A stretch of 64,000 bases of DNA. Origin: Paludibacter sp. UBA6032 (lineage in GTDB: Bacteria; Bacteroidota; Bacteroidia; Bacteroidales; Paludibacteraceae). Shown here piece by piece: positions 7,730 through 15,893 of this stretch. A program made the translations under genes and the position numbers. The notes beneath the pieces are model-generated. The model ran no database searches. It was not told the origin of the DNA and saw nothing but the letters and a program-made list of their open reading frames with translations. Numbering within the stretch: position 1 is the first letter of the stretch; each line of letters starts with the position of its first letter. The stretch lies in assembly GCA_002427885.1 (NCBI GenBank), contig DIZI01000027.1, forward strand, positions 1 to 64,000, written 5' to 3'.

Positions 7730-9001
7730 TTAATATCTCGTTATAAACGTGGGGGAGAGTGAGTGTTTCATTGCATATTCCAGTATGTTGAGTGTTTTGT
7801 CCAACATTTCGATTGAATGGGTAGCTATCAGGCTCATGCGTATTCTGGTTTGTTTTCTCGACACTGCAGGATATAGTATGGGGTTGGCATATATTCCGTT
7901 TAGGAACAATTGACGTCCTACATTTTTTGTTTTTTCTTCATCTCTTATCATAATCGGGAAAATAGCTGATTGAGTTTTCCCGTAGTCAATTTGTAAGGTA
8001 TCAAGTCCATTTTTAAAATGCAATATATTTTCGTTTAATTTCAAATTCCAGCAGGGTTCTTCGTCTAACAGTTCCATAGCCTTAATCACACAGTTAACCG
8101 ATTGAGGTGTGGCTGAAGCTGAGAAAATATTGGAAGCGGAATAATATTTAAGCAGTGTAATAATCTTTTTATTAGCTGCCACGAACCCACCTACTGATGC
8201 AAATGTCTTGCTGAATGTTCCTGTAATCATATCTACCCGATCGTAGCAGTCGAATAAATCGATGGCTCCCTTGCCGTTTGAACCTACAACTCCAATACTA
8301 TGAGCTTCGTCAACGATAAGAAATGCTTCATGTTCTTTTGCCAGTTTACAGATTTTATCCAATGGTGCTATATCCCCATCTTGTGAATAAACGCCATCAA
8401 TAATAATAACCAGATTTCGATATTTACCTTTGTTTTGTTCGAGTATTCTTTCTAAAGATTCTATGTCGTTGTGAAGGAAATATTTTTTATTGGTTAACAT
8501 ACACCCTTCTATTACGCTCGCGTGTACTCCCATATCTAATATGGCTAAATCATCATTTTGCATAAGTGCTAAAAGTGTTCCGCTATTTGCTAAATAACCA
8601 GCTGTGAAAGTAATTGCATCTTCTTTTTTGCAAAACCCGGCGATTCTTTTTTCCAGGGTTTCGTGTAAGCTGTTTTGTCCTCCAATAAGTGGTGATGAGC
8701 CGCAACCGGAGCCATATTTGTCTAAAGCTATTTTCCCGGCTTCAATCATTTTGGGATGTTTTGTAAAACCCAGGTAATCGTTTGAAACGAAACTGATGCA
8801 GTTATTTTCTTCCTGTGTGTAGGGGTCAATTAACGACATTTCAGCGCCACTTCCATATTTTGAAACTATCCTGTAATTACTGTGTTTTTTCTCTTTATTA
8901 TACAGGTAAAACTCGTAAAACTTTTCGGCTCGTTCATTGATGGTCAATTTGGTGTTATTATCAAAATCTTTTAAGCTTAAATCTTTAGATTGGTTTATCA
9001 T
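7730..9001 (-). CDS. Alpha-oxoamine synthase (serine palmitoyltransferase/KBL-type PLP enzyme)
   Basis: A fold-type I PLP enzyme of 423 residues that condenses an amino acid with an acyl-CoA. The signatures are SNDYLGF (73-79), the GSGCGSSPLIGG segment (97-108), His160 (stacks on PLP), DEAHSIG (231-237) and the Schiff-base lysine Lys265 in GTFSKTFAS. It is somewhat longer than typical family members, with an N-terminal extension of about 35 residues. In Bacteroidota the commonest members are serine palmitoyltransferase (sphingolipid synthesis) and 2-amino-3-ketobutyrate CoA ligase. No acyl carrier protein or ketosphinganine reductase lies nearby, so the substrate cannot be fixed here. The gene stands alone, about 165 bp from the 21-bp repeat array. 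Confidence 0.88.
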   Translation of the reverse strand: MINQSKDLSLKDFDNNTKLTINERAEKFYEFYLYNKEKKHSNYRIVSKYGSGAEMSLIDPYTQEENNCISFVSNDYLGFTKHPKMIEAGKIALDKYGSGCGSSPLIGGQNSLHETLEKRIAGFCKKEDAITFTAGYLANSGTLLALMQNDDLAILDMGVHASVIEGCMLTNKKYFLHNDIESLERILEQNKGKYRNLVIIIDGVYSQDGDIAPLDKICKLAKEHEAFLIVDEAHSIGVVGSNGKGAIDLFDCYDRVDMITGTFSKTFASVGGFVAANKKIITLLKYYSASNIFSASATPQSVNCVIKAMELLDEEPCWNLKLNENILHFKNGLDTLQIDYGKTQSAIFPIMIRDEEKTKNVGRQLFLNGIYANPILYPAVSRKQTRIRMSLIATHSIEMLDKTLNILEYAMKHSLSPTFITRY

Positions 9002-9165
9002 AAATAGTTATTTATTGTGGCAAGTCATTAATTGGTTCTTTTATTCGTTTTATTTTTTTCAATGATAAAAATCTTCCAATTATAGATTGGGAAGTCTTAT
9101 TATCAAGTAAAACTTTCTTTTATTTACACAGTTTTTTGGACAGTCTTATAGAACTTTATTTCTTC

Positions 9166-9500
9166 GGAATAAAACTTTCCCGACAAGGAATAAAACGTCC
9201 CGACCATGTACGGAAGCTTTTTATATTAGGGCGGAAACTTTCCGCCCAAGAGAATATTCTTTCCGCCCGAAGGAATAATGTTTCCGCCCAAGAGAATATT
9301 CTTTCCGCCCTAAGGAATAATGTTTCCGTCCTAGGGAATATTCTTTCCGCCCTAAAGAATAATCTTTCCACCCAAGAGAATAATGATTCCGTCCTAAGGA
9401 ATAATCTTTCTGCCCAAGAGTAAAATATTTCAGTCCCAAGTCGGAATGTTCAGTCCCAAGTACAGAAAACTTTAGTCTCAGTGCAGAAAATTTCTATCTT
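9166..9500. repeat. 21-bp tandem repeat array with strict phase
   Basis: The anchor TTTCCGCCC or a variant recurs at 9239, 9260, 9281, 9302, 9323, 9344, 9365, 9386, 9407, 9428, 9449, 9470 and 9491, always 21 bp apart with no insertion or deletion. Degenerate units extend left to 9166. Units alternate between one ending in GAATATTC and one ending in GAATAATG/C, giving a 42-bp super-period. Because 21 is a multiple of three and the unit lacks stops, several frames stay open through it. I do not consider these frames to be genes. Spacing equals two turns of B-DNA. Confidence 0.92.
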
Positions 9501-9802
9501 TCAGAGAGTTCCCTGGGTTTCTTCTGTTTTTTGTCCTAAATTGTAACCTATTTTCGCTTAAACTAATAAAGTATTTTCTTTAGTCATTCGTTCTTAGTTT
9601 CATTTTTGGTTTGTCTATTATACCAATATCTAATCAGCCGAGTGCTTATATATACGCATTCTGTTTGTTCTCAATTCATTCTTCGCCTCAAAAGTAAAAA
9701 ACATTTTTCATATTAACAATCTTTTTTCTGTAAATATTAATTCAGACATTTTTTATAAAATATTTGTGTATCCCTCAGCTTTGAAGAAGAAAGAACGAAA
9801 AG

Positions 9803-9828
9803 CGCGAACCGGTATCTGCCGGTTCGCG
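9803..9828 (-). terminator. Strong GC-rich hairpin, probable terminator of the 17.2-10 kb locus
   Basis: CGCGAACCGG (9803-9812) and CCGGTTCGCG (9819-9828) form a perfect 10-bp stem with a 6-base loop. T-rich stretches lie on both sides (CTTTTCGTTCTTTC on the minus strand, TTTCTCTTT on the plus strand). It is the first strong stem past the TPR gene that ends at 9981. Confidence 0.7.
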
Positions 9829-9850
9829 TTTCTCTTTGTTTGTATAGATC

Positions 9851-9961
9851 ACTCCACATAGTGGGAGTACGACTGAAAGTCGTGCCTCACTAAAAAATCT
9901 ACCCCCGGGCTTTGCCATTGGGCTGGATTATAAGTAGCTTAGCGCCAAAAAATCATTGGCG
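9851..9961. other. Cluster of small hairpins between array and TPR gene
   Basis: Three short stems occur in 110 bp: ACTCCAC/GTGGGAGT (9851-9868, one bulge), ACGACT/AGTCGT (9869-9883) and CGCCAA/TTGGCG (9943-9961). They are more G+C-rich than their surroundings. This could be a remnant of a mobile element or a structured 3' region of the upstream transcript. The stretch 9501-9802 shows nothing else I can identify. Confidence 0.4.
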
Positions 9962-9980
9962 GTCTATGTGCCTTTCGAAA

Positions 9981-10601
9981 TTATTTTATTTGATTTAAAC
10001 CAGCCAGTGCCGATTTATCATTGGGTCTCAGTATTAAACAATGATTAAAGAGAATTTTGGCATCGGCCGGTCTTGCCAGATTCAGCTTGGTCCAACCCAG
10101 CATGATGCAGGAATCGTAATCCAGCGGATACAGATTGACAATTTTTTCAAAGAGTTTCAATGCGCTCGGGTAATCTTTCCGGTTATAATAAATGACTCCC
10201 AGCCAATAAGCCGCCACCGTGTTTTGCGGATCGATTTTCAGAATCTGTAAATACTGTTCTTTCACTTTATCCCAACTTTGGATGGCACTCAGTGGTTTTA
10301 CGCAGCCAAAACGTGCTTCAATGGCATAGGGCTTGAGTTGAATGGCAATATTATAGTACTTTATTGACTCGGAGTACTCTTTATTCAGATAATAAAGCCA
10401 CCCCAGCCGGATATTGACGAAATAGCTGTCCGTTCTGTAAATCGTTTTCAGCTCATTGATGGAAGTAGTATAATTACTTTGTTTTTCTGCTTCAAAGCTT
10501 TTAATAAATGCTGCCTGCAATGTTGCCTGATTCTGGGCCATGATCCCACCGAATAACAAAATAAATCCGGCAAGGAATGTAATTTTTTTTAAAGTTTCCA
10601 T
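9981..10601 (-). CDS. Periplasmic TPR-repeat protein
   Basis: 206 residues with a signal peptide (MKKITF-type start, cleavage near IMAQ), so exported. The mature part is a run of about four tetratricopeptide repeats, with clear helix pairs such as AAYWLGVIYYNRKDYPSALKLFEKIVNLYP. TPR proteins act as scaffolds or partners for other proteins. Its start overlaps the end of the YaiO-like barrel gene by 13 bp, so it is the last gene of the same transcript. It probably works with that barrel, whose own N-terminus also carries TPR-like helices. Confidence 0.85.
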   Translation of the reverse strand: METLKKITFLAGFILLFGGIMAQNQATLQAAFIKSFEAEKQSNYTTSINELKTIYRTDSYFVNIRLGWLYYLNKEYSESIKYYNIAIQLKPYAIEARFGCVKPLSAIQSWDKVKEQYLQILKIDPQNTVAAYWLGVIYYNRKDYPSALKLFEKIVNLYPLDYDSCIMLGWTKLNLARPADAKILFNHCLILRPNDKSALAGLNQIK

Positions 10602-11737
10602 ATTAATCCTCCTGAGTATGAGTGTTGGTTATAATTTGTATTTGTATCCGTAATTAATTTTTTATCGTAAGTATAGTTCCCGAAGAATATCAGTTTCCGC
10701 CCCACATACCAGAATATTGTGCCTCCGGTTCTGAATGTTGATTCGTCCAGCGAATTATAAACGTATAACCCGTTCTTGTCGACATAATTTTTTAAATTGC
10801 CCAAGGTCAGGTTTCCTTCCAGCCAGATGGTTTTAAAAAACAGGGCTCCGGCCGATTGTGCAAAAACAACCCTGTTATTATTGGTTTCCAGCATTTGGTA
10901 GACAGTGCTTTTTAAGTAAACGTTCGCTTTTCCGGGTAATCTCACCCCCGCCTGCAAGCCTACCTGTCCGAAATTTCCCATCCCGTTACTTAATTCTGAT
11001 CCGGTTATTCCGACATCAAACCGGTTCAAAGTATGGTAAAGCCCTCCGAAATATAAGTTTCCGGGATAAATGGTTCCATCCACATTGGTACTTAAATAAT
11101 GGTAGCCTGCATCAAGTGATGTGTGAGCGCTTAAAGACCAGTTCAAAGAAGCAAAATACTCATTTTGTACGGTGGGAACGTTTACATTGACCATCTGATT
11201 GTAGGTTGAAACAGTCTGATATAAGTTTAAGCGGTAACCTAATTTTGTATTAAACCCGATACGCTTATAGCTTGGATTGGAGCGCGAATATTCATCATTC
11301 ATCTTGTAATTATATTCTACATCCACCGCATCGAGAATCCGGAAGGGTTTTATTCCTAATTGGGATTGAAGTTTTTTAGAAAGCTTTGCTGCATGAAAGC
11401 GGGCAAGAATGGTATTACCGGTATATAAACCGCAATAATACAGGTAAAGCCGGGTATTTTCATCATTCGGATCGAAAACCAATGCTTTCTCATATTGATG
11501 CTGGGATGCATAATAATTTCCTTTTACGAAGTAGGCATAACCCAAGCGTTGGCGTAAGTATTTAAAATCAATTTGATGCTGAATAGCCGCATTCCCGGTT
11601 AGAATTAATTCATCCCAGTTGCCTTTCAGATAATACTGATAAGTCAGGCTGTCCACGGAAACAGAATCAACCGCTTCCTGTGCATTCAACTTTATGGACA
11701 GAACAAATAGTAGGAAGATGAGAGTTAATTTATACAT
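10589..11737 (-). CDS. YaiO-like outer membrane beta-barrel protein with N-terminal TPR
   Basis: 382 residues, signal peptide (MYKLTLIFLLFVLSIKLNAQ). Residues about 25-120 contain TPR-like helices (RLGYAYFVKGNYYASQHQYEKALVFDPND). From about 135 on, alternating amphipathic strands rich in Tyr/Asn/Gly (VEYNYKMNDEYSRS, FNTKLGYRLNLYQ, SLDAGYHYL...) indicate a beta-barrel ending in an aromatic strand (HSYSGGLIWKL), as in YaiO-family proteins. It overlaps the UT/M23 fusion gene and the TPR gene by 13 bp each, so the three are translationally coupled. It may form the outer-membrane exit or receptor of the locus; the substrate is unknown. Confidence 0.82.
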   Translation of the reverse strand: MYKLTLIFLLFVLSIKLNAQEAVDSVSVDSLTYQYYLKGNWDELILTGNAAIQHQIDFKYLRQRLGYAYFVKGNYYASQHQYEKALVFDPNDENTRLYLYYCGLYTGNTILARFHAAKLSKKLQSQLGIKPFRILDAVDVEYNYKMNDEYSRSNPSYKRIGFNTKLGYRLNLYQTVSTYNQMVNVNVPTVQNEYFASLNWSLSAHTSLDAGYHYLSTNVDGTIYPGNLYFGGLYHTLNRFDVGITGSELSNGMGNFGQVGLQAGVRLPGKANVYLKSTVYQMLETNNNRVVFAQSAGALFFKTIWLEGNLTLGNLKNYVDKNGLYVYNSLDESTFRTGGTIFWYVGRKLIFFGNYTYDKKLITDTNTNYNQHSYSGGLIWKL

Positions 11738-13932
11738 GTTGCATGAAATTTTGATTTTCCGGTATTATAGCTGAATTCGGTTATTCCTTTATCTGTCAAC
11801 ACCAGTGAACTTTCACTTTCCCGTTGTGATTTTCCAAAAAACGAAACATTAATATTCGTATGGAGTGTAACACAGTTTGTATCGAACGGATCATTTGAAA
11901 CCGCAATTTTTGACGAATACCCGACATGAATATAATTGTAAAACGGAGCCACCAGGTCCTGTAACCAGATATTCAATCGCCGGTTACGGATATAGCTGAG
12001 AGGCATGGCATCTTTTAGTTCCAGATTTTCGGAATTTCCTAAAAAAACTTTATAGGCTGTCAGATAAAAATAATACAGCAAGGATTTCTTGTGGCCATAA
12101 AATGCCGTGAAATAAAACATCAGGTTGTCGAACACGTAATAAGCCACCGATTCTGTTTCCTTGCAATACAGGTATTTATTGTTGTATGCATCGGTGTATG
12201 AATCCCATTTCTCTATGACTTCCATCCCTTTTTCGTTCACATAGCGGAAACGCAAACTCGTGTTTGGCAATATATCAAACGCATTTCGGAACAATTTATT
12301 CTCGAAAATGCCACTCACCTTTGCTCCTTCGGGAGGCTTGCTAAACTGGCGGAGTTCCGATGTCTTTTCTGTTTTCTCAAAATAATAGGCAAAAGGATAA
12401 TCAATTGTTTTGGATCCCAATAGCGGGGCTGCCTGTACCTGAAAATGTAAGTGCGGCTCGGGCGAACGGCCTGAATTACCGCAATTGGCGAGAACATCGC
12501 CGCGTTTCACAAAATTGCCTTTTGAAACCTTGAATGTATTCTTTTTCAGATGGGACATTTGTGTATAAACACCTGTAATATGCCTGATAATAATGGTATT
12601 TCCCCAATTATTCAGCGTGTTTATTTTCCCGATTTCATTATCATCAATATTATCAATGATTTCTTCCACAAATCCATCGGCCGGTGCCAGTACCGGTTTA
12701 TTGTAACAATGATAATCTTCACAAAGCATCCCGGTCGTTTTATAGGTTTTTCCTTCGTCATCCAGAATCATAAAATCGAATGCCTTACCCCAGTCACCAA
12801 TATGTGTAAATTCCCCGTCGTGCCCTTGTGTAACGGTCCATTCACCCCAAAACGGGAAGTAAATGGGATGATACAGGAAATGGGACAACCTCGCTTTATT
12901 GTTATTATACGTATATAAATTTATTTCAGGAGAATAATACTGAACGGGAGTGAGGATTAATTTTGTCGGATTGCTGCGGAGTTTCAGAAAATAGAGAAAC
13001 AGAATCACTACAAACGCAAAGGGTAAGGAGAATACAGGTAATTGTATAAATCCGAATAATTTATAAAAGAACAACAATACCAATGAAGTCAACGGGATCA
13101 ATAAAACCGTCCACATATACGAGTAACGGGATGGAATGATAAAAAACCCGCCAATGGCAAAGGCAACCATCATGTAATTGGCGCCGATATTATAATAGGT
13201 GATGCTGGCTGCCTCGGAGCCCGAAAATTGTGCGAATAAGTACGCTGCCAGAAACCCGACAATGGATAAGGAGAAAAAGATTCTCGAACAAATCAGTAAA
13301 GTAACGGTAATAATTAATCCGGCTATTATATTGCTCTGAAAGAAGATGGAACTCATCGAACGAAGATAAATATCTACCAGCTTGTTGATTGGCAAGGTAT
13401 CCAGGGTTTGAAATAAATTCAACAGATGACTGCCACCCATGGCGTACATATCATTTATCCAGAATATGCTTCGCTGCGTAAGTCCCAGATTTTCAAATTG
13501 AGCCGATGGTAATACAATGAACCAAAAGGAAATTATAAAGGGAATACTCAGAAAAGGTAATCCGTATTTGTATAACCAACCGCCCAACGTGACCGATAAA
13601 ATCAGGGTTAGCAATGCCGAAAGTGCCAGAAGCGCAAAAAACACCGGGCTCGGATCAAAAAATGTTCCCATGCCGATTCCGGTTAATAAGGCATTAAAAC
13701 TGTAGATTCCCTTTTTGAGTGAAAACTGATCCAGTCCCATTGAATTTGCAATGAGCACCGTCAGCAGCACAGCTAATAAACCACTGAGTCCGGCAAAAAA
13801 ATTGAAAAAGGATACAATAAATAAAACCGTTGCAAACAGTTTGTTGTTAAAAAAGAAAATCATCGAATAGCTATTCATCGTTGCCGGAAGAATAACGTTT
13901 CGAAATGTATTATACGTGTTTTTTAATGGCAT
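11725..13932 (-). CDS. Urea transporter-like membrane domain fused to an M23 metallopeptidase
   Basis: 735 residues in two recognisable parts. Residues about 20-318 are hydrophobic and match the urea transporter (UT) fold, including YSFNALLTGIGMG (77-89) and YNIGANYMMVA (247-257), which correspond to the paired NxxLxG-type signatures of UT halves. Residues about 360-510 are a LytM/M23 peptidase domain with THIGDWGKAFDF (His377, Asp386), an MSHL histidine (461) and HLHFQ (494-498), so the zinc ligands appear intact. A further C-terminal region (about 515-735) is unrecognised. Topology should place the peptidase in the periplasm next to the channel. No urease genes are in the window. Such fusions are known from annotation of Bacteroidota, but I know of no function. 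Confidence 0.85.
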   Translation of the reverse strand: MPLKNTYNTFRNVILPATMNSYSMIFFFNNKLFATVLFIVSFFNFFAGLSGLLAVLLTVLIANSMGLDQFSLKKGIYSFNALLTGIGMGTFFDPSPVFFALLALSALLTLILSVTLGGWLYKYGLPFLSIPFIISFWFIVLPSAQFENLGLTQRSIFWINDMYAMGGSHLLNLFQTLDTLPINKLVDIYLRSMSSIFFQSNIIAGLIITVTLLICSRIFFSLSIVGFLAAYLFAQFSGSEAASITYYNIGANYMMVAFAIGGFFIIPSRYSYMWTVLLIPLTSLVLLFFYKLFGFIQLPVFSLPFAFVVILFLYFLKLRSNPTKLILTPVQYYSPEINLYTYNNNKARLSHFLYHPIYFPFWGEWTVTQGHDGEFTHIGDWGKAFDFMILDDEGKTYKTTGMLCEDYHCYNKPVLAPADGFVEEIIDNIDDNEIGKINTLNNWGNTIIIRHITGVYTQMSHLKKNTFKVSKGNFVKRGDVLANCGNSGRSPEPHLHFQVQAAPLLGSKTIDYPFAYYFEKTEKTSELRQFSKPPEGAKVSGIFENKLFRNAFDILPNTSLRFRYVNEKGMEVIEKWDSYTDAYNNKYLYCKETESVAYYVFDNLMFYFTAFYGHKKSLLYYFYLTAYKVFLGNSENLELKDAMPLSYIRNRRLNIWLQDLVAPFYNYIHVGYSSKIAVSNDPFDTNCVTLHTNINVSFFGKSQRESESSLVLTDKGITEFSYNTGKSKFHATCIN

Positions 13933-13986
13933 GGTTTTTCTTTTTTTATTGAATGCTGGAAGCCGGAATAAATTATTGTTTTGAAT

Positions 13987-14193
13987 TCGTCTTGACTTTT
14001 TAATGATAAAATAATGTCGCTCCTTCGGAGCTTAAAAAACTATATAATCATATATTACTACCTCCCGATAGCTATCGGGAATTGCTCCTAATGGAGCATT
14101 TTTAAGAGCTTCGGAGAAGCAATATTATGGTAGAATATTTATTTCAATGAATAAAAAGCTCCCTAGGAGCGACATTATAAAAAATCAAGACGA
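13987..14193. repeat. MITE-like palindromic element
   Basis: A roughly 207-bp segment with terminal inverted repeats: TCGTCTTGACTTTTTAATG at the left and its imperfect complement (AAAAAATCAAGACGA) at the right. A second inner pair follows (ATGTCGCTCC with GGAGCGACAT). The centre holds a perfect 18-bp palindrome (TCCCGATAGCTATCGGGA, 14063-14080). Several GGAGC/GCTCC hairpins fill the rest. It has no reading frame. It occupies most of the gap between the decarboxylase gene and the fusion gene. Confidence 0.7.
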
Positions 14194-14258
14194 CTTCTTT
14201 ATTTAAATCATTAGGTAAAAAAACAGTTGATTAAATTTCAGGAGCAATCAAAGATAAT

Positions 14259-15626
14259 TTATTTAAGCGGGTTTTCCTTTAAATGTTCAGGTACCTGTTC
14301 CATCGACTCGATATATTCCCTTGTTTCCGCTTTTCTGATGACATGCGTGTTATTCTCACTGTCAATCAAAACAATGTTGGGTCGCAGCGTAATAAATTGC
14401 ATCCATTGAGTCATATTATAGGCACCTACCTTGTGGACAACAACCTGATTTCCTTTTTCGAGCAGTGGTAAAATAATGCTTTCGCGGACTACATCAATGT
14501 TCATGCAAAGCGGACCGTACAAAACCATTTCTTCGGTATAATCCCCGTAAGCCTGAGCCGGACTGACTTTATGATCGTACCACAAAGAAGTAAATAAGGA
14601 GTTTAATCCGAAATCGAGAATGGTAGCTCTTCGACCATCCGATAGTCTTTTGGTCGCCAGAACCGTTCCCAATAAATAGCCCGCATCGTCAACTAAGGCC
14701 CGACCCGTTTCTAATATCAGCAGGGGCAATTCATCTTGTTTAAAACCGTATCCCAGAATCACATCGGTAATCGCATCGGCAAACTGATCGATGGAAGGAA
14801 CTGTATCGGATCCGGGTAAATAGGCTCCTTTCAGTGTATTCACCGAAGGAAAACCACCTCCAAGATCGATGTATTGAATATTCCTGTTGTATTTTTCTTT
14901 TATACTCCATGCCAGTTCACACAGGTTTCTGGCTGCAATGGCATAAGCCGAAGGGGACAGCATAAATGTCCCGATATGACAATGAAGTCCTACAAGATTT
15001 AGATTGCTGGAGTTAATGATTCGGGTTATGGCATTCCACGCCTGACCGTTTTCGAAATTAAATCCAAACCTATCCCATTTAGGATAGATACCTGTATCCA
15101 TATTAATCCGGATAGCAACGCGTGGTTTCAGCGAGTGCTCTTCACTCAGGCGGATCAATGAATAAAGTTCATCGTAATGATCAATGTGAATCAATGAATT
15201 GTTGCGGGCAGCCAATACTAATTGGTCGTCGGATTTGTCGGGACCATTAAAGATGATTTTATTTCCCGGAACGCCATTCTCTATGGCTTTGTCGTATTCG
15301 AAACCCGAAACGACTTCCGCCCAGGATCCTTCCTGATGAAATATCTGACATACCGCACTGACGTAATTAGTTTTATACGACCAGGCAAACTGCACTTTCG
15401 GATATCGGGTTTTGAATATGCGGATGGCATTCTGAACGTTGCGCCGGATTTGTTTTTCGGAAATAACGAATAATGGTGAACCGTAATCGCTCAATAAACT
15501 CTTTACCGGAACACTCTCAATATGGGTAACCGCTTCAAAATCTGTTTTCTTCCCGAATTTATTCATTAAGCCGGTATTCATTTTTAGAATGACCGGTCTT
15601 TCATATCTTTCTTTTTTCATAATCAT
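14259..15626 (-). CDS. PLP-dependent decarboxylase (DAP/ornithine decarboxylase fold III family)
   Basis: 455 residues with the alanine-racemase-like barrel and a C-terminal beta domain. Residues seen are the PLP lysine (Lys85 in FAWSYKTNY), HCHIGTF, the GGGFPS phosphate loop, LETGRALV, the GPLCMNIDVV segment carrying the catalytic Cys, and VGAYNMTQ near the end. All are positions needed for decarboxylation, so it should be active on an amino acid at a D-configured carbon. The substrate is not evident; it need not be diaminopimelate, because the gene sits with an ATP-grasp ligase and a PqqD-like protein rather than lysine genes. Start at the ATG at 15626; a second in-frame ATG lies two codons on. 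Repeats flank it on both sides. Confidence 0.9.
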   Translation of the reverse strand: MIMKKERYERPVILKMNTGLMNKFGKKTDFEAVTHIESVPVKSLLSDYGSPLFVISEKQIRRNVQNAIRIFKTRYPKVQFAWSYKTNYVSAVCQIFHQEGSWAEVVSGFEYDKAIENGVPGNKIIFNGPDKSDDQLVLAARNNSLIHIDHYDELYSLIRLSEEHSLKPRVAIRINMDTGIYPKWDRFGFNFENGQAWNAITRIINSSNLNLVGLHCHIGTFMLSPSAYAIAARNLCELAWSIKEKYNRNIQYIDLGGGFPSVNTLKGAYLPGSDTVPSIDQFADAITDVILGYGFKQDELPLLILETGRALVDDAGYLLGTVLATKRLSDGRRATILDFGLNSLFTSLWYDHKVSPAQAYGDYTEEMVLYGPLCMNIDVVRESIILPLLEKGNQVVVHKVGAYNMTQWMQFITLRPNIVLIDSENNTHVIRKAETREYIESMEQVPEHLKENPLK

Positions 15627-15893
15627 GGCCCCCTTTAATCCCCCAAAGGGGGAATTTATATTGGTTTTTCTACTGTTAGCTCTTTAAGTCCTCCGCCGGC
15701 TGGCGGTGATGTAGGGCTGCTATAAACTATATACTTTAAACTGTAAACTCTTAACTAATAAATATATTTTGAACGTAAATATCACATTAAAAAGCAAATC
15801 AATAATTTGTTAGTTTCTATTTTTCACTAAATCCATTGGTCGCACTATCCCTAAGTCCCCCTACGGGGGATTTAGGGGGCTGCTATAAACTAA
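15627..15893. repeat. Intergenic repeats of the CCCCC/GGGGG palindrome type
   Basis: Two palindromes, AATCCCCCAAAGGGGGAATT (about 15640-15659) and GTCCCCCTACGGGGGATTTA (about 15856-15875), bracket a region where GGGCTGCTATAAACTA occurs twice (about 15713-15728 and 15877-15892). A CCGCCGGCTGGCGG stem lies near 15690. The CCCCC-loop-GGGGG form is a type of dispersed palindrome I associate with Bacteroidota genomes. No gene fits in this gap. Confidence 0.65.

Noticed and set aside
9136..9439. Overlapping open frames of 70-95 codons through the 21-bp array on both strands
   Set aside because: The repeat unit is a multiple of three and lacks stops in several frames, so open frames arise automatically; the peptides are simple 7-residue repeats with no signal or family.
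9166..9500. CRISPR array
   Set aside because: Units are contiguous 21-mers without unique spacers, and no cas gene is present.
14259..15626. Calling the PLP enzyme lysA (diaminopimelate decarboxylase)
   Set aside because: The fold and active site fit the wider family, but the gene context is not lysine synthesis and no substrate-specific residue settles it.
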